Below, piece after piece: positions 34,001 to 46,351 of a stretch of 64,000 bases of DNA. The first letter of the stretch is position 1, and every line of letters starts with the position of its first letter. The notes below the pieces were generated by a model. It was not told where the DNA came from. It did not search any database and saw only the letters and a list, made by a program, of their open reading frames with translations. The stretch comes from Ptiloglossa arizonensis. Its lineage: Eukaryota; Arthropoda; Insecta; Hymenoptera; Colletidae. Location of the stretch: NCBI RefSeq assembly GCF_051014685.1, contig NW_027478908.1, positions 62,001 through 126,000 of the forward strand, read 5' to 3'. The position numbers and the translations under genes are program-made.

Positions 34001-35380
34001 ACATAACCCAAAAATTCCTGTTTCTTCTGAAAGTAGAAACTCGCCCGATTACAACGGTATGTGTATTTTTTCCTTAGGCCATTCTGGTTAAACGTTTGGA
34101 GCAGCAGAATTGCGAAAAATTTTTTGTCGTCTCAACCATTTCTTGTCTTCAAACTCCTATATCTCGCGAACGGATTGACCTAACCCGAAAATTCCTATTG
34201 CATCTGAAAGTAGAAACTCGCCCGATTACAACGGTATGTGTATTTTTTCCCTACGCAAATCTGGTTAAGCGTCTGGAGCAGCAGATTTGTGAAAAATTTT
34301 TTGCCTTCTCTACCATTTCTTGGCTTCCAACTCCCATATCTCGCGAACGGATTGACCTAACCCAAAAATTCCTGTTGCGTCTGAAAGTAGAAACTCGCCC
34401 GGTTACAACGGTATGTGTATTTTTTCCCTAGGCCATTCTGGTTAAGCGTTTGGAGCAGCAGAATTGCGAAAAATTTTTTGCCTTCTCTACCATTTCTTGG
34501 CTTCAAACTCCAATATCTCGCGAACGGATTGACATAACCCAAAAATTCCTATTGCTTCTGAAAGTAGAATCTCGCCCGATTACAACGGTCTGCGTATTTT
34601 TTCCCAAGGCCATTCTGGTTAAGCGTTTGGATCAGCAGAATTGCGAAAAATTTTATGCCTTCTCAACCATTTCTTGGCTTCAAACTCCCACATCTCGCGA
34701 ACGGATTGACCTAACCCAAAAATTCCTGTTGCGTCTGAAAGTAGAAACTCGCCCGGTTACAACGGTATGTGTATTTTTTCCCTAGGCCATTCTGGTTAAG
34801 CGTTTGGAGCAGCAGAATTGCGAAAAATTTTTTGCCTTCTCTACCATTTCTTGGCTTCAAACTCCAATATCTCGCGAACGGATTGACATAACCCAAAAAT
34901 TCCTGTTTCTTCTGAAAGTAGAAACTCGCCCGATTACAACGGTATGTGTATTTTTTCCTTAGGCCATTCTGGTTAAACGTTTGGAGCAGCAGAATTGCGA
35001 AAAATTTTTTGTCGTCTCAACCATTTCTTGTCTTCAAACTCCCATATCTCGCGAACCGATTGACCTAACCCGAAAATTCCTATTGCATCTGAAAGTAGAA
35101 ACTCGCACGATTACAACGGTATGTGTATTTTTTCCCTACGCAAATCTGGTTAAGCGTCTGGAGCAGCAGATTTGTGAAAAATTTTTTGCCTTCTCTACCA
35201 TTTCTTGGCTTCCAACTCCCATATCTCGCGAACGGATTGACCTAACCCAAAAATTCCTGTTGCGTCTGAAAGTAGAAACTCGCCCGGTTACAACGGTATG
35301 TGTATTTTTTCCCTAGGCCATTCTGGTTAAGCGTTTGGAGCAGCAGAATTGCGAAAAATTTGTACTCTTCTCAACCATTT
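34001..35380 (+). repeat. 885-bp (5-monomer) tandem duplication, second copy partial
   Basis: TCCTGTTTCTTCTG occurs near 34020 and 34905. TTGTCGTCTC, CTACGCAAATCTGG and the TTGCGTCTG/CCGGTTAC monomer follow in the same order at an offset of 885 bp. Identity ends near 35360, where the second copy passes into a GTACTCTTC monomer. CTACGC in place of CTAGGC removes the single in-frame stop, which produces the longest open frames of the window (about 111 codons). Confidence 0.8.
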
Positions 35381-36972
35381 CTTAGCTTCAAATTCCCATA
35401 TCTCGCGAACGGATTGACCTGACCCAAAAATTCCTATTGCATTTGAAAGTAGAAACTCGCCCGGTTACAACGGTATGTGTATTTTTTCCCTAGGCCATTC
35501 TGGTTAAGCGTTTGGAGCAGCAGAATTGCGAAAAATTTTTTGCCTTCTCTACCATTTCTTGGCTTCAAACTCCCATATCTCGCGAACTGATTGACCTAAC
35601 CCAAAAATTCCTATTGCATCTGAAAGTAGAAACTCGCCCGATTACAACGGTATGTGTCTTTTTTCCTTTGGCCATTCTGGTTAAGCGTTTGGAGCAGCAG
35701 TATTGCGAAAAATTTTTTGCCTTCTCAACCATTTCTTGTCTTCAAACTCCCATATCTCGCGAACGGATTGACCTAACCCAAAAATTCCTATGGCATCTGA
35801 AAGTAGAAACTCCCCCGATTACAACGGTATGTGTATTTTTTCCCTAGGCCATTCTGGTTAAGCGTTTGGAGCAGCAGAATTGCGAAAAATTTTTTGTCTT
35901 CTCAACCATTTCTTGTCTTCAAACTCCCATATCTCGCGAACGGATTGACCTAACCCAAAAATTCCTATTGCATCTGAAGGTAGAAACTCGCCCGATTACA
36001 ACTGTATGTGTATTTTTTCTCTAGGCCATTCTGGTTGAGCGTCTGGAGCAGCAGAATTGTGAAAAATTTGTTGTCTTCTCTGCCATTTCTTGGCTTCAAA
36101 CTCCCATATCTCGCGAACGGATTGACCTAACCCAAAAATTCCTATTGTAACTGAAAGTAGAAACTCGCCCGATTACAACGGTATGTGTATTTTACCCCTA
36201 GGCCATTCTGGCTAAGAGTTTGAAGCAGCAGAATTGCGACAAATTTTTTGCCTTCTCAACCATTTCTTGGCTTCAAACTCCCATATCTCGCGAACGGATT
36301 GACCTAACCCAAAAATTCCTGTTGCGTCTGAAAGTAGAAACTCGCCCGGTTACAACGGTATGTGTATTTTTTCCCTAGGCCATTCTGGTTAAGCGTTTGG
36401 AGCAGCAGAATTGCGAAAAATTTTTTGCCTTCTCTACCATTTCTTGGCTTCAAACTCCAATATCTCGCGAACGGATTGACCTAACCCATAAATTCCTATT
36501 GCATCTGAATGTAGAAACTCGCCCGATTACAACGGAATGTGTCTTTCTCCATAGGCCATTCTGGTTAAGCGTTTGGAGTAGCAGAATTGCGAAAAATTTT
36601 TTGCCTTCTCTACCATTTCTTGGCTTCAAACTCCCATATCTCGCGAACTGATTGACCTAACCCAAAAATTCCTATTGCATCTGAAAGTAGAAACTCGCCC
36701 GATTACAACGGTATGTGTATTTTTTCCCTAGGCCATTCTGGTTAAGCGTTTGGAGCAGCAGAATTGCGAAAAATTTTGTGCCTTCTCAACCATTTCTTGG
36801 CTTCAAACCCCCATGTCTCGCGAACGGATTGACCTATCCCAAAAATTCCTGTTGCTTCTGAAAGTAGAAACTCGCCCGATTACAACGGTATGTGTATTTT
36901 TTCCTTAGGCCATTCTGGTTAAACGTTTGGAGCAGCAGAATTGCGAAAAATTTTTTGTCTTCTCAACCATTT
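35381..36972 (+). repeat. Mixed monomers
   Basis: Nine monomers with little local repetition: GACCTGACCC/CATTTG; GAACTGATTG with a TTCCTTTGG end; CCTATGGCATC with CTCCCCCG; GAAGGTAG/TTCTCTAGG; GTAACTG/TTTTACCCC with CTGGCTAAGAGTTTG (as near 26640); TTGCGTCTG/CCGGTTAC; the CATAAATT/CCATAGG unit (36443, 176 bp, TTTCTCC form); GAACTGATTG; and CATGTCTCGCG/CCTATCCC (36796). The last four match 38743-39449 at an offset of 2477 bp. Confidence 0.75.
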
Positions 36973-39704
36973 CTTGTCTTCAAACTCCCATATCTCGCGA
37001 ACGGATTGACCTAACCCAAAAATTCCTATTGCATCTGAAAGTAGAAACTCGCCCGATTACAACGGTATGTGTATTTTTTCCCTAGGCAAATCTGGTTAAG
37101 CGTCTGGAGCAGCAGATTTGTGAAAAATTTTTTGCCTTCTCTACCATTTCTTGGCTTCAAACTCCCATATCTCGCGATCGGATTGACCTAACCCAAAAAT
37201 TCCTATTGCATCTGAAAGTATAATCTCGCCCGATTACAACGGTATGCGTATTTTTTCCCAAGGCCATTCTGGTTAAGCGTTTGGAGCAGCAGAATTGCGA
37301 AAAATTTGTTCTCTTCTCAAGCATTTCTTAGCTTCAAATTCCCATATCACGCGATCGGATTGACCTAACCCAAAAATTCCTATTGTAACTGAAAGTAGAA
37401 ACTCGCCCGATTACAACGGTATGTGCATTTTTTTCCTAGGCCATTCTGGTTGAGCGTTTGGAGCAGCAGAATTGCGAAAAATTTTTTGCCTTCTCAACCA
37501 TTTCTTGGCTTCAAACTCCCATATCTCGCGAACGGATTGACCTAACCCAAAAATTCCTGTTGCTTCTGAAAGTAGAAACTCGCCCGATTACAACGGTATG
37601 TGCATTTTTTCCTTAGGCCATTCCGGTTAAGCGTTTGGAGCAACAGAATTGCGCAAAATTTGTTGTCTTCTCAACCATTTCTTAGCTTCAAACTCCCATA
37701 TCTCGCGAACGGATTGACCTAACCCAAAAATTCCTATTGCATTTGAAAGTAGAAACTCGCCCGATTACAACGGTACGGGTATGTTTCCCCTAGGCCATTC
37801 TGGTTAAGCGTTTGGATCAGCAGAATTGCGAAAAATTTTATGCCTTCTCAACCATTTCTTGGCTTCAAACTCCCATATCTCGCGAACGGATTGACCTAAC
37901 CCAAAAATTCCTGTTGCGTCTGAAAGTAGAAACTCGCCCGGTTACAACGGTATGTGTATTTTTTCCCTAGGCAAATCTGGTTAAGCGTCTGGAGCAGCAG
38001 ATTTGTGAAAAATTTTTTGCCTTCTCTACCATTTCTTGGCTTCAAACTCCCATATCTCGCGATCGGATTGACCTAACCCAAAAATTCCTATTGCATCTGA
38101 AAGTATAATCTCGCCCGATTACAACGGTATGCGTATTTTTTCCCAAGGCCATTCTGGTTAAGCGTTTGGAGCAGCAGAATTGCGAAAAATTTGTTCTCTT
38201 CTCAAGCATTTCTTAGCTTCAAATTCCCATATCACGCGATCGGATTGACCTAACCCAAAAATTCCTATTGTAACTGAAAGTAGAAACTCGCCCGATTACA
38301 ACGGTATGTGCATTTTTTTCCTAGGCCATTCTGGTTGAGCGTTTGGAGCAGCAGAATTGCGAAAAATTTTTTGCCTTCTCAACCATTTCTTGGCTTCAAA
38401 CTCCCATATCTCGCGAACGGATTGACCTAACCCAAAAATTCCTGTTGCTTCTGAAAGTAGAAACTCGCCCGATTACAACGGTATGTGCATTTTTTCCTTA
38501 GGCCATTCCGGTTAAGCGTTTGGAGCAACAGAATTGCGCAAAATTTGTTGTCTTCTCAACCATTTCTTAGCTTCAAACTCCCATATCTCGCGAACGGATT
38601 GACCTAACCCAAAAATTCCTATTGCATTTGAAAGTAGAAACTCGCCCGATTACAACGGTACGGGTATGTTTCCCCTAGGCCATTCTGGTTAAGCGTTTGG
38701 ATCAGCAGAATTGCGAAAAATTTTATGCCTTCTCAACCATTTCTTGGCTTCAAACTCCCATATCTCGCGAACGGATTGACCTAACCCAAAAATTCCTGTT
38801 GCGTCTGAAAGTAGAAACTCGCCCGGTTACAACGGTATGTGTATTTTTTCCCTAGGCCATTCTGGTTAAGCGTTTGGAGCAGCAGAATTGCGAAAAATTT
38901 TTTGCCTTCTCTACCATTTCTTGGGTTCAAACTCCAATATCTCGCGAACGGATTGACCTAACCCATAAATTCCTATTGCATCTGAATGTAGAAACTCGCC
39001 CGATTACAACGGAATGTGTCTTTTTCCATAGGCCATTCTGGTTAAGCGTTTGGAGTAGCAGAATTGCGAAAAGTTTTTTGCCTTCTCTACCATTTCTTGG
39101 CTTCAAACTCCCATATCTCGCGAACTGATTGACCTAACCCAAAAATTCCTATTGCATCTGAAAGTAGAAACTCGCCCGATTACAGCGGTATGTGTATTTT
39201 TTCCATAGGCCATTCTGGTTAAGCGTTTGGAGCAGCAGAATTGCGAAAAATTTTGTGCCTTCTCAACCATTTCTTGGCTTCAAACCCCCATGTCTCGCGA
39301 ACGGATTGACCTATCCCAAAAATTCCTGTTGCTTCTGAAAGTAGAAACTCGCCCGATTACAACGGTATGTGTATTTTTTCCTTAGGCCATTCTGGTTAAA
39401 CGTTTGGAGCAGCAGAATTGCGAAAAATTTTTTGTCTTCTCAACCATTTCTTGGCTTCAAACTCCCATGTCTCGCGAACGGATTGACCTATCCCAAAAAT
39501 TCCTGTTGCTTCTGAAAGTAGAAACTCGCCCGATTACAACGGTATGTGTATTTTTTCCTTAGGCCATTCTGGTTAAACGTTTGGAGCAGCAGAATTGCGA
39601 AAAATTTGTTCTCTTCTCAACCATTTCTTGTCTTCAAACTCCCATATCTCGCGAACGGATTGACCTAACCCAAAAATTCCTATTGCATCTGAAAGTAGAC
39701 ACTC
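36973..39704 (+). repeat. 885-bp 5-monomer unit in two tandem copies, plus flank
   Basis: 37085-37969 and 37970-38854 are near-identical. Each has GGCAAATCTGG with CAGATTTG, then CGCGATCGG/TATAATC/CCCAAGG, ATCACGCGATCGG/GTAACTG/GTGCATTTTTTTCC, TTGCTTCTG/CATTCCGG, CATTTG/GGGTATGTTTCCCC, and GGATCAGCAG/TTGCGTCTG/CCGGTTAC. The same five-monomer order also forms part of the 17-monomer HOR at 46352-55455. From 38920 follow the CATAAATT/CCATAGG trio and two consecutive CATGTCTCGCG/CCTATCCC monomers (39289 and 39466), a one-monomer duplication. Confidence 0.83.
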
Positions 39705-42700
39705 GCCCGATTACAACGGTATGTGTATTTTTTCCGTAGGCCATTCTGGTTAAGCGTTTGGAGCAGCAGAATTGCGAAAAATTTTGTGCCTTCTCCACCA
39801 TTTCTTGGCTTCAAACTCCCATATCTCGCGAACGGATTGACCTAACCCAAGAATTCCTGTTGCTTCTGAAAGTAGAAACTCGCCCGATTACAACGGTATG
39901 TGTATTTTTTCCCTAGGCCATTCTGGTTAAGCGTTTGGAGCAGCAGAATTGCGAAAAATTTTTTGTATTCTCAACCATTTCTTGTCTTCAAACTCCCATG
40001 TCTCGCAAACGGATTGACCTAACCCAAAAATTCCTATTGCATCTGAAAGTAGAAACTCGCCCGATTACAACAGTATGTGTATTTTTCCCCTAGGCCATTC
40101 TGGTTAAGAGTTTGAAGCAGCAGAATTGCGACAAATTTTTTGCCTTCTCAACCATTTCTTGGCTTCAAACTCCCATATCTCGCGAACGGATTGACCTAAC
40201 CCAAAAATTCCTATTGCATCTGAAAGTAGAAACTCGCCCGAATACAACGGTACGTGTATTTTTCCCCTAGGCCATTCTGGTTAAGCGATTGGAGCAGCAG
40301 AAGTGCGATAAATTTGTTGTCTTGTCAACCATTTCTTAGCTTCAAACTCCCATACCTCGCGAACGGATTGACCTAACCCAAAAATTCCAATTGCATCTGA
40401 AAGTAGAAACTCGCCCAATTACAACGGTATGTGCATCTTTTTCCTAGGCCATTCTGGTTGAGCGTTTGGAGCAGCAGAATTGCGAAAAATTTGTTGTCTT
40501 CTCAACCATTTCTTAGCTTCAAACTCCCATATCTCGCGAACGGATTGACCTAACCCAAAAATTCCTATTGCATTTGAAAGTAGAAACTCGCCCGATTACA
40601 ACGGTACGGGTATTTTTCCCCTAGGCCATTCTGGTTAAGCGTTTGGATCAGCAGAATTGCGAAAAATTTTATGCCTTCTCAACCATTTCTTGGCTTCAAA
40701 CTCCCACATCTCGCGAACGGATTGACCTAACCCAAAAATTCCTGTTGCGTTTGAAAGTAGAAACTCGCCCGGTTACAACGGTATGTGTATTTTTTCCCTA
40801 GGCCATTCTGGTTAAGCGTTTGGAGCAGCAGAATTGCGAAAAATTTTTTGCCTTCTCTACCATTTCTTGGCTTCAAACTCCAATATCTCGCGAACGGATT
40901 GACATAACCCAAAAATTCCTGTTGCTTCTGAAAGTAGAAACTCGCCCGATTACAACGGTATGTGTATTTTTTCCTTAGGCCATTCTGGTTAAGCGTCTGG
41001 AGCAGCAGATTTGTGAAAAATTTTTTGCCTTCTCTACCATTTCTTGGCTTCCAACTCCCATATCTCGCGAACGGATTGACCTAACCCAAAAATTCCTGTT
41101 GCGTCTGAAAGTAGAAACTCGCCCGGTTACAACGGTATGTGTATTTTTTCCCTAGGCCATTCTGGTTAAGCGTTTGGAGCAGCAGAATTGCGAAAAATTT
41201 TTTGTCTTCTCTACCATTTCTTGGCTTCAAACTCCAATATCTCGCGAACGGATTGACATAACCCAAAAATTCCTATTGCTTCTGAAAGTAGAATCTCGCC
41301 CGATTACAACGGTATGCGTATTTTTTCCCAAGGCCATTCTGGTTAAGCGTTTGGAGCAGCAGAATAGCGAAAAATTTGTACTCTTCTCAACCATTTCTTA
41401 GCTTCAAATTCCCATATCTCGCGAACGGATTGACCTGACCCAAAAATTCCTATTGCATTTGAAAGTAGAGACTCGCCCGATTACAACGGTACGTGTATTT
41501 TTCCCCTAGGCCATTCTGGTTAAGCGATTGGAGCAGCAGAAGTGCGAAAAATTTGTTGTGTTGTCAACCATTTCTTAGCTTCAAAGTCCCATATCTCGCG
41601 AACGGTTTGACCTAACCCAAAAATTCCTATTGTAACTGAAAGTAGAAACTCGCCCGATTACAACGGTATGTGTATTTTTCCCCTAGGCCATTCTGGCTAA
41701 GAGTTTGAAGCAGCAGAATTGCGACAAATTTTTTGCCTTCTCAACCATTTCTTGGCTTCAAACTCCCATATCTCGCGAACGGATTGACCTAACCCAAAAA
41801 TTCCTGTTGCGTCTGAAAGTAGAAACTCGCCCGGTTACAACGGTATGTGTATTTTTTCCCTAGGCCATTCTGGTTAAGCGTTTGGAGCAGCAGAATTGCG
41901 AAAAATTTTTTGCCTTCTCTACCATTTCTTGGCTTCAAACTCCAATATCTCGCGAACGGATTGACATAACCCAAAAATTCCTGTTGCTTCTGAAAGCAGA
42001 AACTCGCCCGATTACAACGGTATGTGTATTTTTTCCTTAGGCCATTCTGGTTAAACGTTTGGAGCAGCAGAATTGCGAAAAATTTTTTGTCGTCTCAACC
42101 ATTTCTTGTCTTCAAACTCCCATATCTCGCGAACGGATTGACCTAACCCGAAAATTCCTATTGCATCTGAAAGTAGAAACTCGCCCGATTACAACGGTAT
42201 GTGTATTTTTTCCCTAGGCAAATCTGGTTAAGCGTCTGGAGCAGCAGATTTGTGAAAAATTTTTTGCCCTCTCTACCATTTCTTGGCTTCCAACTCCCAT
42301 ATCTCGCGATCGGATTGACCTAACCCAAAAATTCCTATTGCATCTGAAAGTATAATCTCGCCCGATTACAACGGTATGCGTATTTTTTCCCAAGGCCAAT
42401 CTGGTTAAGCGTTTGGAGCAGCAGAATTGCGAAAAATTTGTTCTCTTCTCAACCATTTCTTAGCTTCAAATTCCCATATCACGCGATCGGATTGACCTAA
42501 CCCAAAAATTCCTATTGTAACTGAAAGTAGAAACTCGCCCGATTACAACGGTATGTGTATTTTTTCCGTAGGCCATTCTGGTTAAGCGTTTGGAGCAGCA
42601 GAATTGCGAAAAATTTTGTGCCTTCTCCACCATTTCTTGGCTTCAAACTCCCATATCTCGCGAACGGATTGACCTAACCCAAGAATTCCTGTTGCTTCTG

Positions 42701-45138
42701 AAAGTAGAAACTCGCCCGATTACAACGGTATGTGTATTTTTTCCCTAGGCCATTCTGGTTAAGCGTTTGGAGCAGCAGAATTGCGAAAAATTTTTTGTAT
42801 TCTCAACCATTTCTTGTCTTCAAACTCCCATGTCTCGCAAACGGATTGACCTAACCCAAAAATTCCTATTGCATCTGAAAGTAGAAACTCGCCCGATTAC
42901 AACAGTATGTGTATTTTTCCCCTAGGCCATTCTGGTTAAGAGTTTGAAGCAGCAGAATTGCGACAAATTTTTTGCCTTCTCAACCATTTCTTGGCTTCAA
43001 ACTCCCATATCTCGCGAACGGATTGACCTAACCCAAAAATTCCTATTGCATCTGAAAGTAGAAACTCGCCCGAATACAACGGTACGTGTATTTTTCCCCT
43101 AGGCCATTCTGGTTAAGCGATTGGAGCAGCAGAAGTGCGATAAATTTGTTGTCTTGTCAACCATTTCTTAGCTTCAAACTCCCATATCTCGCGAACGGAT
43201 TGACCTAACCCAAAAATTCCAATTGCATCTGAAAGTAGAAACTCGCCCAATTACAACGGTATGTGCATCTTTTTCCTAGGCCATTCTGGTTGAGCGTTTG
43301 GAGCAGCAGAATTGCGAAAAATTTGTTGTCTTCTCAACCATTTCTTAGCTTCAAACTCCCATATCTCGCGAACGGATTGACCTAACCCAAAAATTCCTAT
43401 TGCATTTGAAAGTAGAAACTCGCCCGATTACAACGGTACGGGTATTTTTCCCCTAGGCCATTCTGGTTAAGCGTTTGGATCAGCAGAATTGCGAAAAATT
43501 TTATGCCTTCTCAACCATTTCTTGGCTTCAAACTCCCACATCTCGCGAACGGATTGACCTAACCCAAAAATTCCTGTTGCGTTTGAAAGTAGAAACTCGC
43601 CCGGTTACAACGGTATGTGTATTTTTTCCCTAGGCCATTCTGGTTAAGCGTTTGGAGCAGCAGAATTGCGAAAAATTTTTTGCCTTCTCTACCATTTCTT
43701 GGCTTCAAACTCCAATATCTCGCGAACGGATTGACATAACCCAAAAATTCCTGTTGCTTCTGAAAGTAGAAACTCGCCCGATTACAACGGTATGTGTATT
43801 TTTTCCTTAGGCCATTCTGGTTAAGCGTCTGGAGCAGCAGATTTGTGAAAAATTTTTTGCCTTCTCTACCATTTCTTTGCTTCCAACTCCCATATCTCGC
43901 GAACGGATTGACCTAACCCAAAAATTCCTGTTGCGTCTGAAAGTAGAAACTCGCCCGGTTACAACGGTATGTGTATTTTTTCCCTAGGCCATTCTGGTTA
44001 AGCGTTTGGAGCAGCAGAATTGCGAAAAATTTTTTGTCTTCTCTACCATTTCTTGGCTTCAAACACCAATATCTCGCGAACGGATTGACATAACCCAAAA
44101 ATTCCTATTGCTTCTGAAAGTAGAATCTCGCCCGATTACAACGGTCTGCGTATTTTTTCCCAAGGCCATTCTGGTTAAGCGTTTGGAGCAGCAGAATAGC
44201 GAAAAATTTGTACTCTTCTCAACCATTTCTTAGCTTCAAATTCCCATATCTCGCGAACGGATTGACCTGACCCAAAAATTCCTATTGCATTTGAAAGTAG
44301 AGACTCGCCCGATTACAACGGTACGTGTATTTTTCCCCTAGGCCATTCTGGTTAAGCGATTGGAGCAGCAGAAGTGCGAAAAATTTGTTGTGTTGTCAAC
44401 CATTTCTTAGCTTCAAAGTCCCATATCTCGCGAACGGTTTGACCTAACCCAAAAATTCCTATTGTAACTGAAAGTAGAAACTCGCCCGATTACAACGGTA
44501 TGTGTATTTTTCCCCTAGGCCATTCTGGCTAAGAGTTTGAAGCAGCAGAATTGCGACAAATTTTTTGCCTTCTCAACCATTTCTTGGCTTCAAACTCCCA
44601 TATCTCGCGAACGGATTGACCTAACCCAAAAATTCCTGTTGCGTCTGAAAGTAGAAACTCGCCCGGTTACAACGGTATGTGTATTTTTTCCCTAGGCCAT
44701 TCTGGTTAAGCGTTTGGAGCAGCAGAATTGCGAAAAATTTTTTGCCTTCTCTACCATTTCTTGGCTTCAAACTCCAATATCTCGCGAACGGATTGACATA
44801 ACCCAAAAATTCCTGTTGCTTCTGAAAGCAGAAACTCGCCCGATTACAACGGTATGTGTATTTTTTCCTTAGGCCATTCTGGTTAAACGTTTGGAGCAGC
44901 AGAATTGCGAAAACTTTTTTGTCGTCTCAACCATTTCTTGTCTTCAAACTCCCATATCTCGCGAACGGATTGACCTAACCCGAAAATTCCTATTGCATCT
45001 GAAAGTAGAAACTCGCCCGATTACAACGGTATGTGTATTTTTTCCCTAGGCAAATCTGGTTAAGCGTCTGGAGCAGCAGATTTGTGAAAAATTTTTTGCC
45101 CTCTCTACCATTTCTTGGCTTCCAACTCCCATATCTCG
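39705..45138 (+). repeat. 16-monomer HOR (2832 bp), two copies
   Basis: 39705-42308 matches 42537-45140 at an offset of exactly 16 x 177 bp. Markers are CCGTAGG, CCAAGAATTCC, CATGTCTCGCAAACGG (39997 and 42829), CGAATACAAC, GCGATAAATTT, TTCCAATTG, CCCACATCTCG, TTGCGTTTG, GACATAAC, AATAGCG, TTGTGTTGTC, CTGGCTAAG, GAAAGCAG and TTGTCGTCTC. About five differences were seen by eye, such as CATACCTC/CATATCTC and TTGGCTTCC/TTTGCTTCC. The two copies diverge only where the first passes to CGCGATCGG and the second to CGCGAACGG. Confidence 0.87.
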
Positions 45139-46351
45139 CGAACGGATTGACCTAACCCAAAAATTCCTGTTGCGTCTGAAAGTAGAAACTCGCCCGGTTA
45201 CAACGGTATGTGTATTTTTTCCCTAGGCCATTCTGGTTAAGCGTTTGGAGCAGCAGAATTGCGAAAAATTTTTTGTCTTCTCTACCATTTCTTGGCTTCA
45301 AACTCCAATATCTCGCGAACGGATTGACATAACCCAAAAATTCCTATTGCTTCTGAAAGTAGAATCTCGCCCGATTACAACGGTCTGCGTATTTTTTCCC
45401 AACGCCATTCTGGTTAAGCGTTTGGAGCAGCAGAATAGCGAAAAATTTGTACTCTTCTCAACCATTTCTTAGCTCCAAATTCCCATATCGCGCGAACGGA
45501 TTGACCTGACCCAAAAATTCCTATTGCATTTGAAAGTAGAGACTCGCCCGATTACAACGGTACGTGTATTTTTCCCCTAGGCCATTCTGGTTAAGCGATT
45601 GGAGCAGCAGAAGTGCGAAAAATTTGTTGTGTTGTCAACCATTTCTTAGCTTCAAAGTCCCATATCTCGCGAACGGTTTGACCTAACCCAAAAATTCCTA
45701 TTGTAACTGAAAGTAGAAACTCGCCCGATTACAACGGTATGTGTATTTTTCCCCTAGGCCATTCTGGCTAAGAGTTTGAAGCAGCAGAATTGCGACAAAT
45801 TTTTTGCCTTCTCAACCATTTCTTGGCTTCAAACTCCCATATCTCGCGAACGGATTGACCTAACCCAAAAATTCCTGTTGCGTCTGAAAGTAGAAACTCG
45901 CCCGGTTACAACGGTATGTGTATTTTTTCCCTAGGCCATTCTGGTTAAGCGTTTGGAGTAGCAGAATTGCGAAAAATTTTTTGCCTTCTCTACCATTTCT
46001 TGGCTTCAAACTCCAATATCTCGCGAACGGATTGACCTAACCCATAAATTCCTATTGCATCTGAATGTAGAAACTCGCCCGATTACAACGGAATGTGTCT
46101 TTCTCCATAGACCATTCTGGTTAAGCGTTTGGAGTAGCAGAATTGCGAAAAATTTTTTGCTTTCTCTACCATTTCTTGGCTTCAAACTCCCATATCTCGC
46201 GAACTGATTGACCTAACCCAAAAATTCCTATTGCATCTGAAAGTAGAAACTCGCCCGATTACAACGGTATGTGTATTTTTTCCCTAGGCCATTCTGGTTA
46301 AGCGTTTGGAGCAGCAGAATTGCGAAAAATTTTGTGCCTTCTCAACCATTT
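45139..46351 (+). repeat. Partial third copy, then CATAAATT trio
   Basis: From 45139 the sequence repeats 43900-44800 at an offset of 1239 bp (7 monomers): TTGCGTCTG, GGTCTGCG, GACCTGACCC, TTGTGTTGTC and CTGGCTAAG monomers. From about 45955 it passes to GGAGTAGCAG and the CATAAATT/CCATAGG/GAACTGATTG units. About 45640-46490 reappears at 57315-58160, offset 11675 bp, which links this zone with the right end of the HOR region. Confidence 0.78.
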
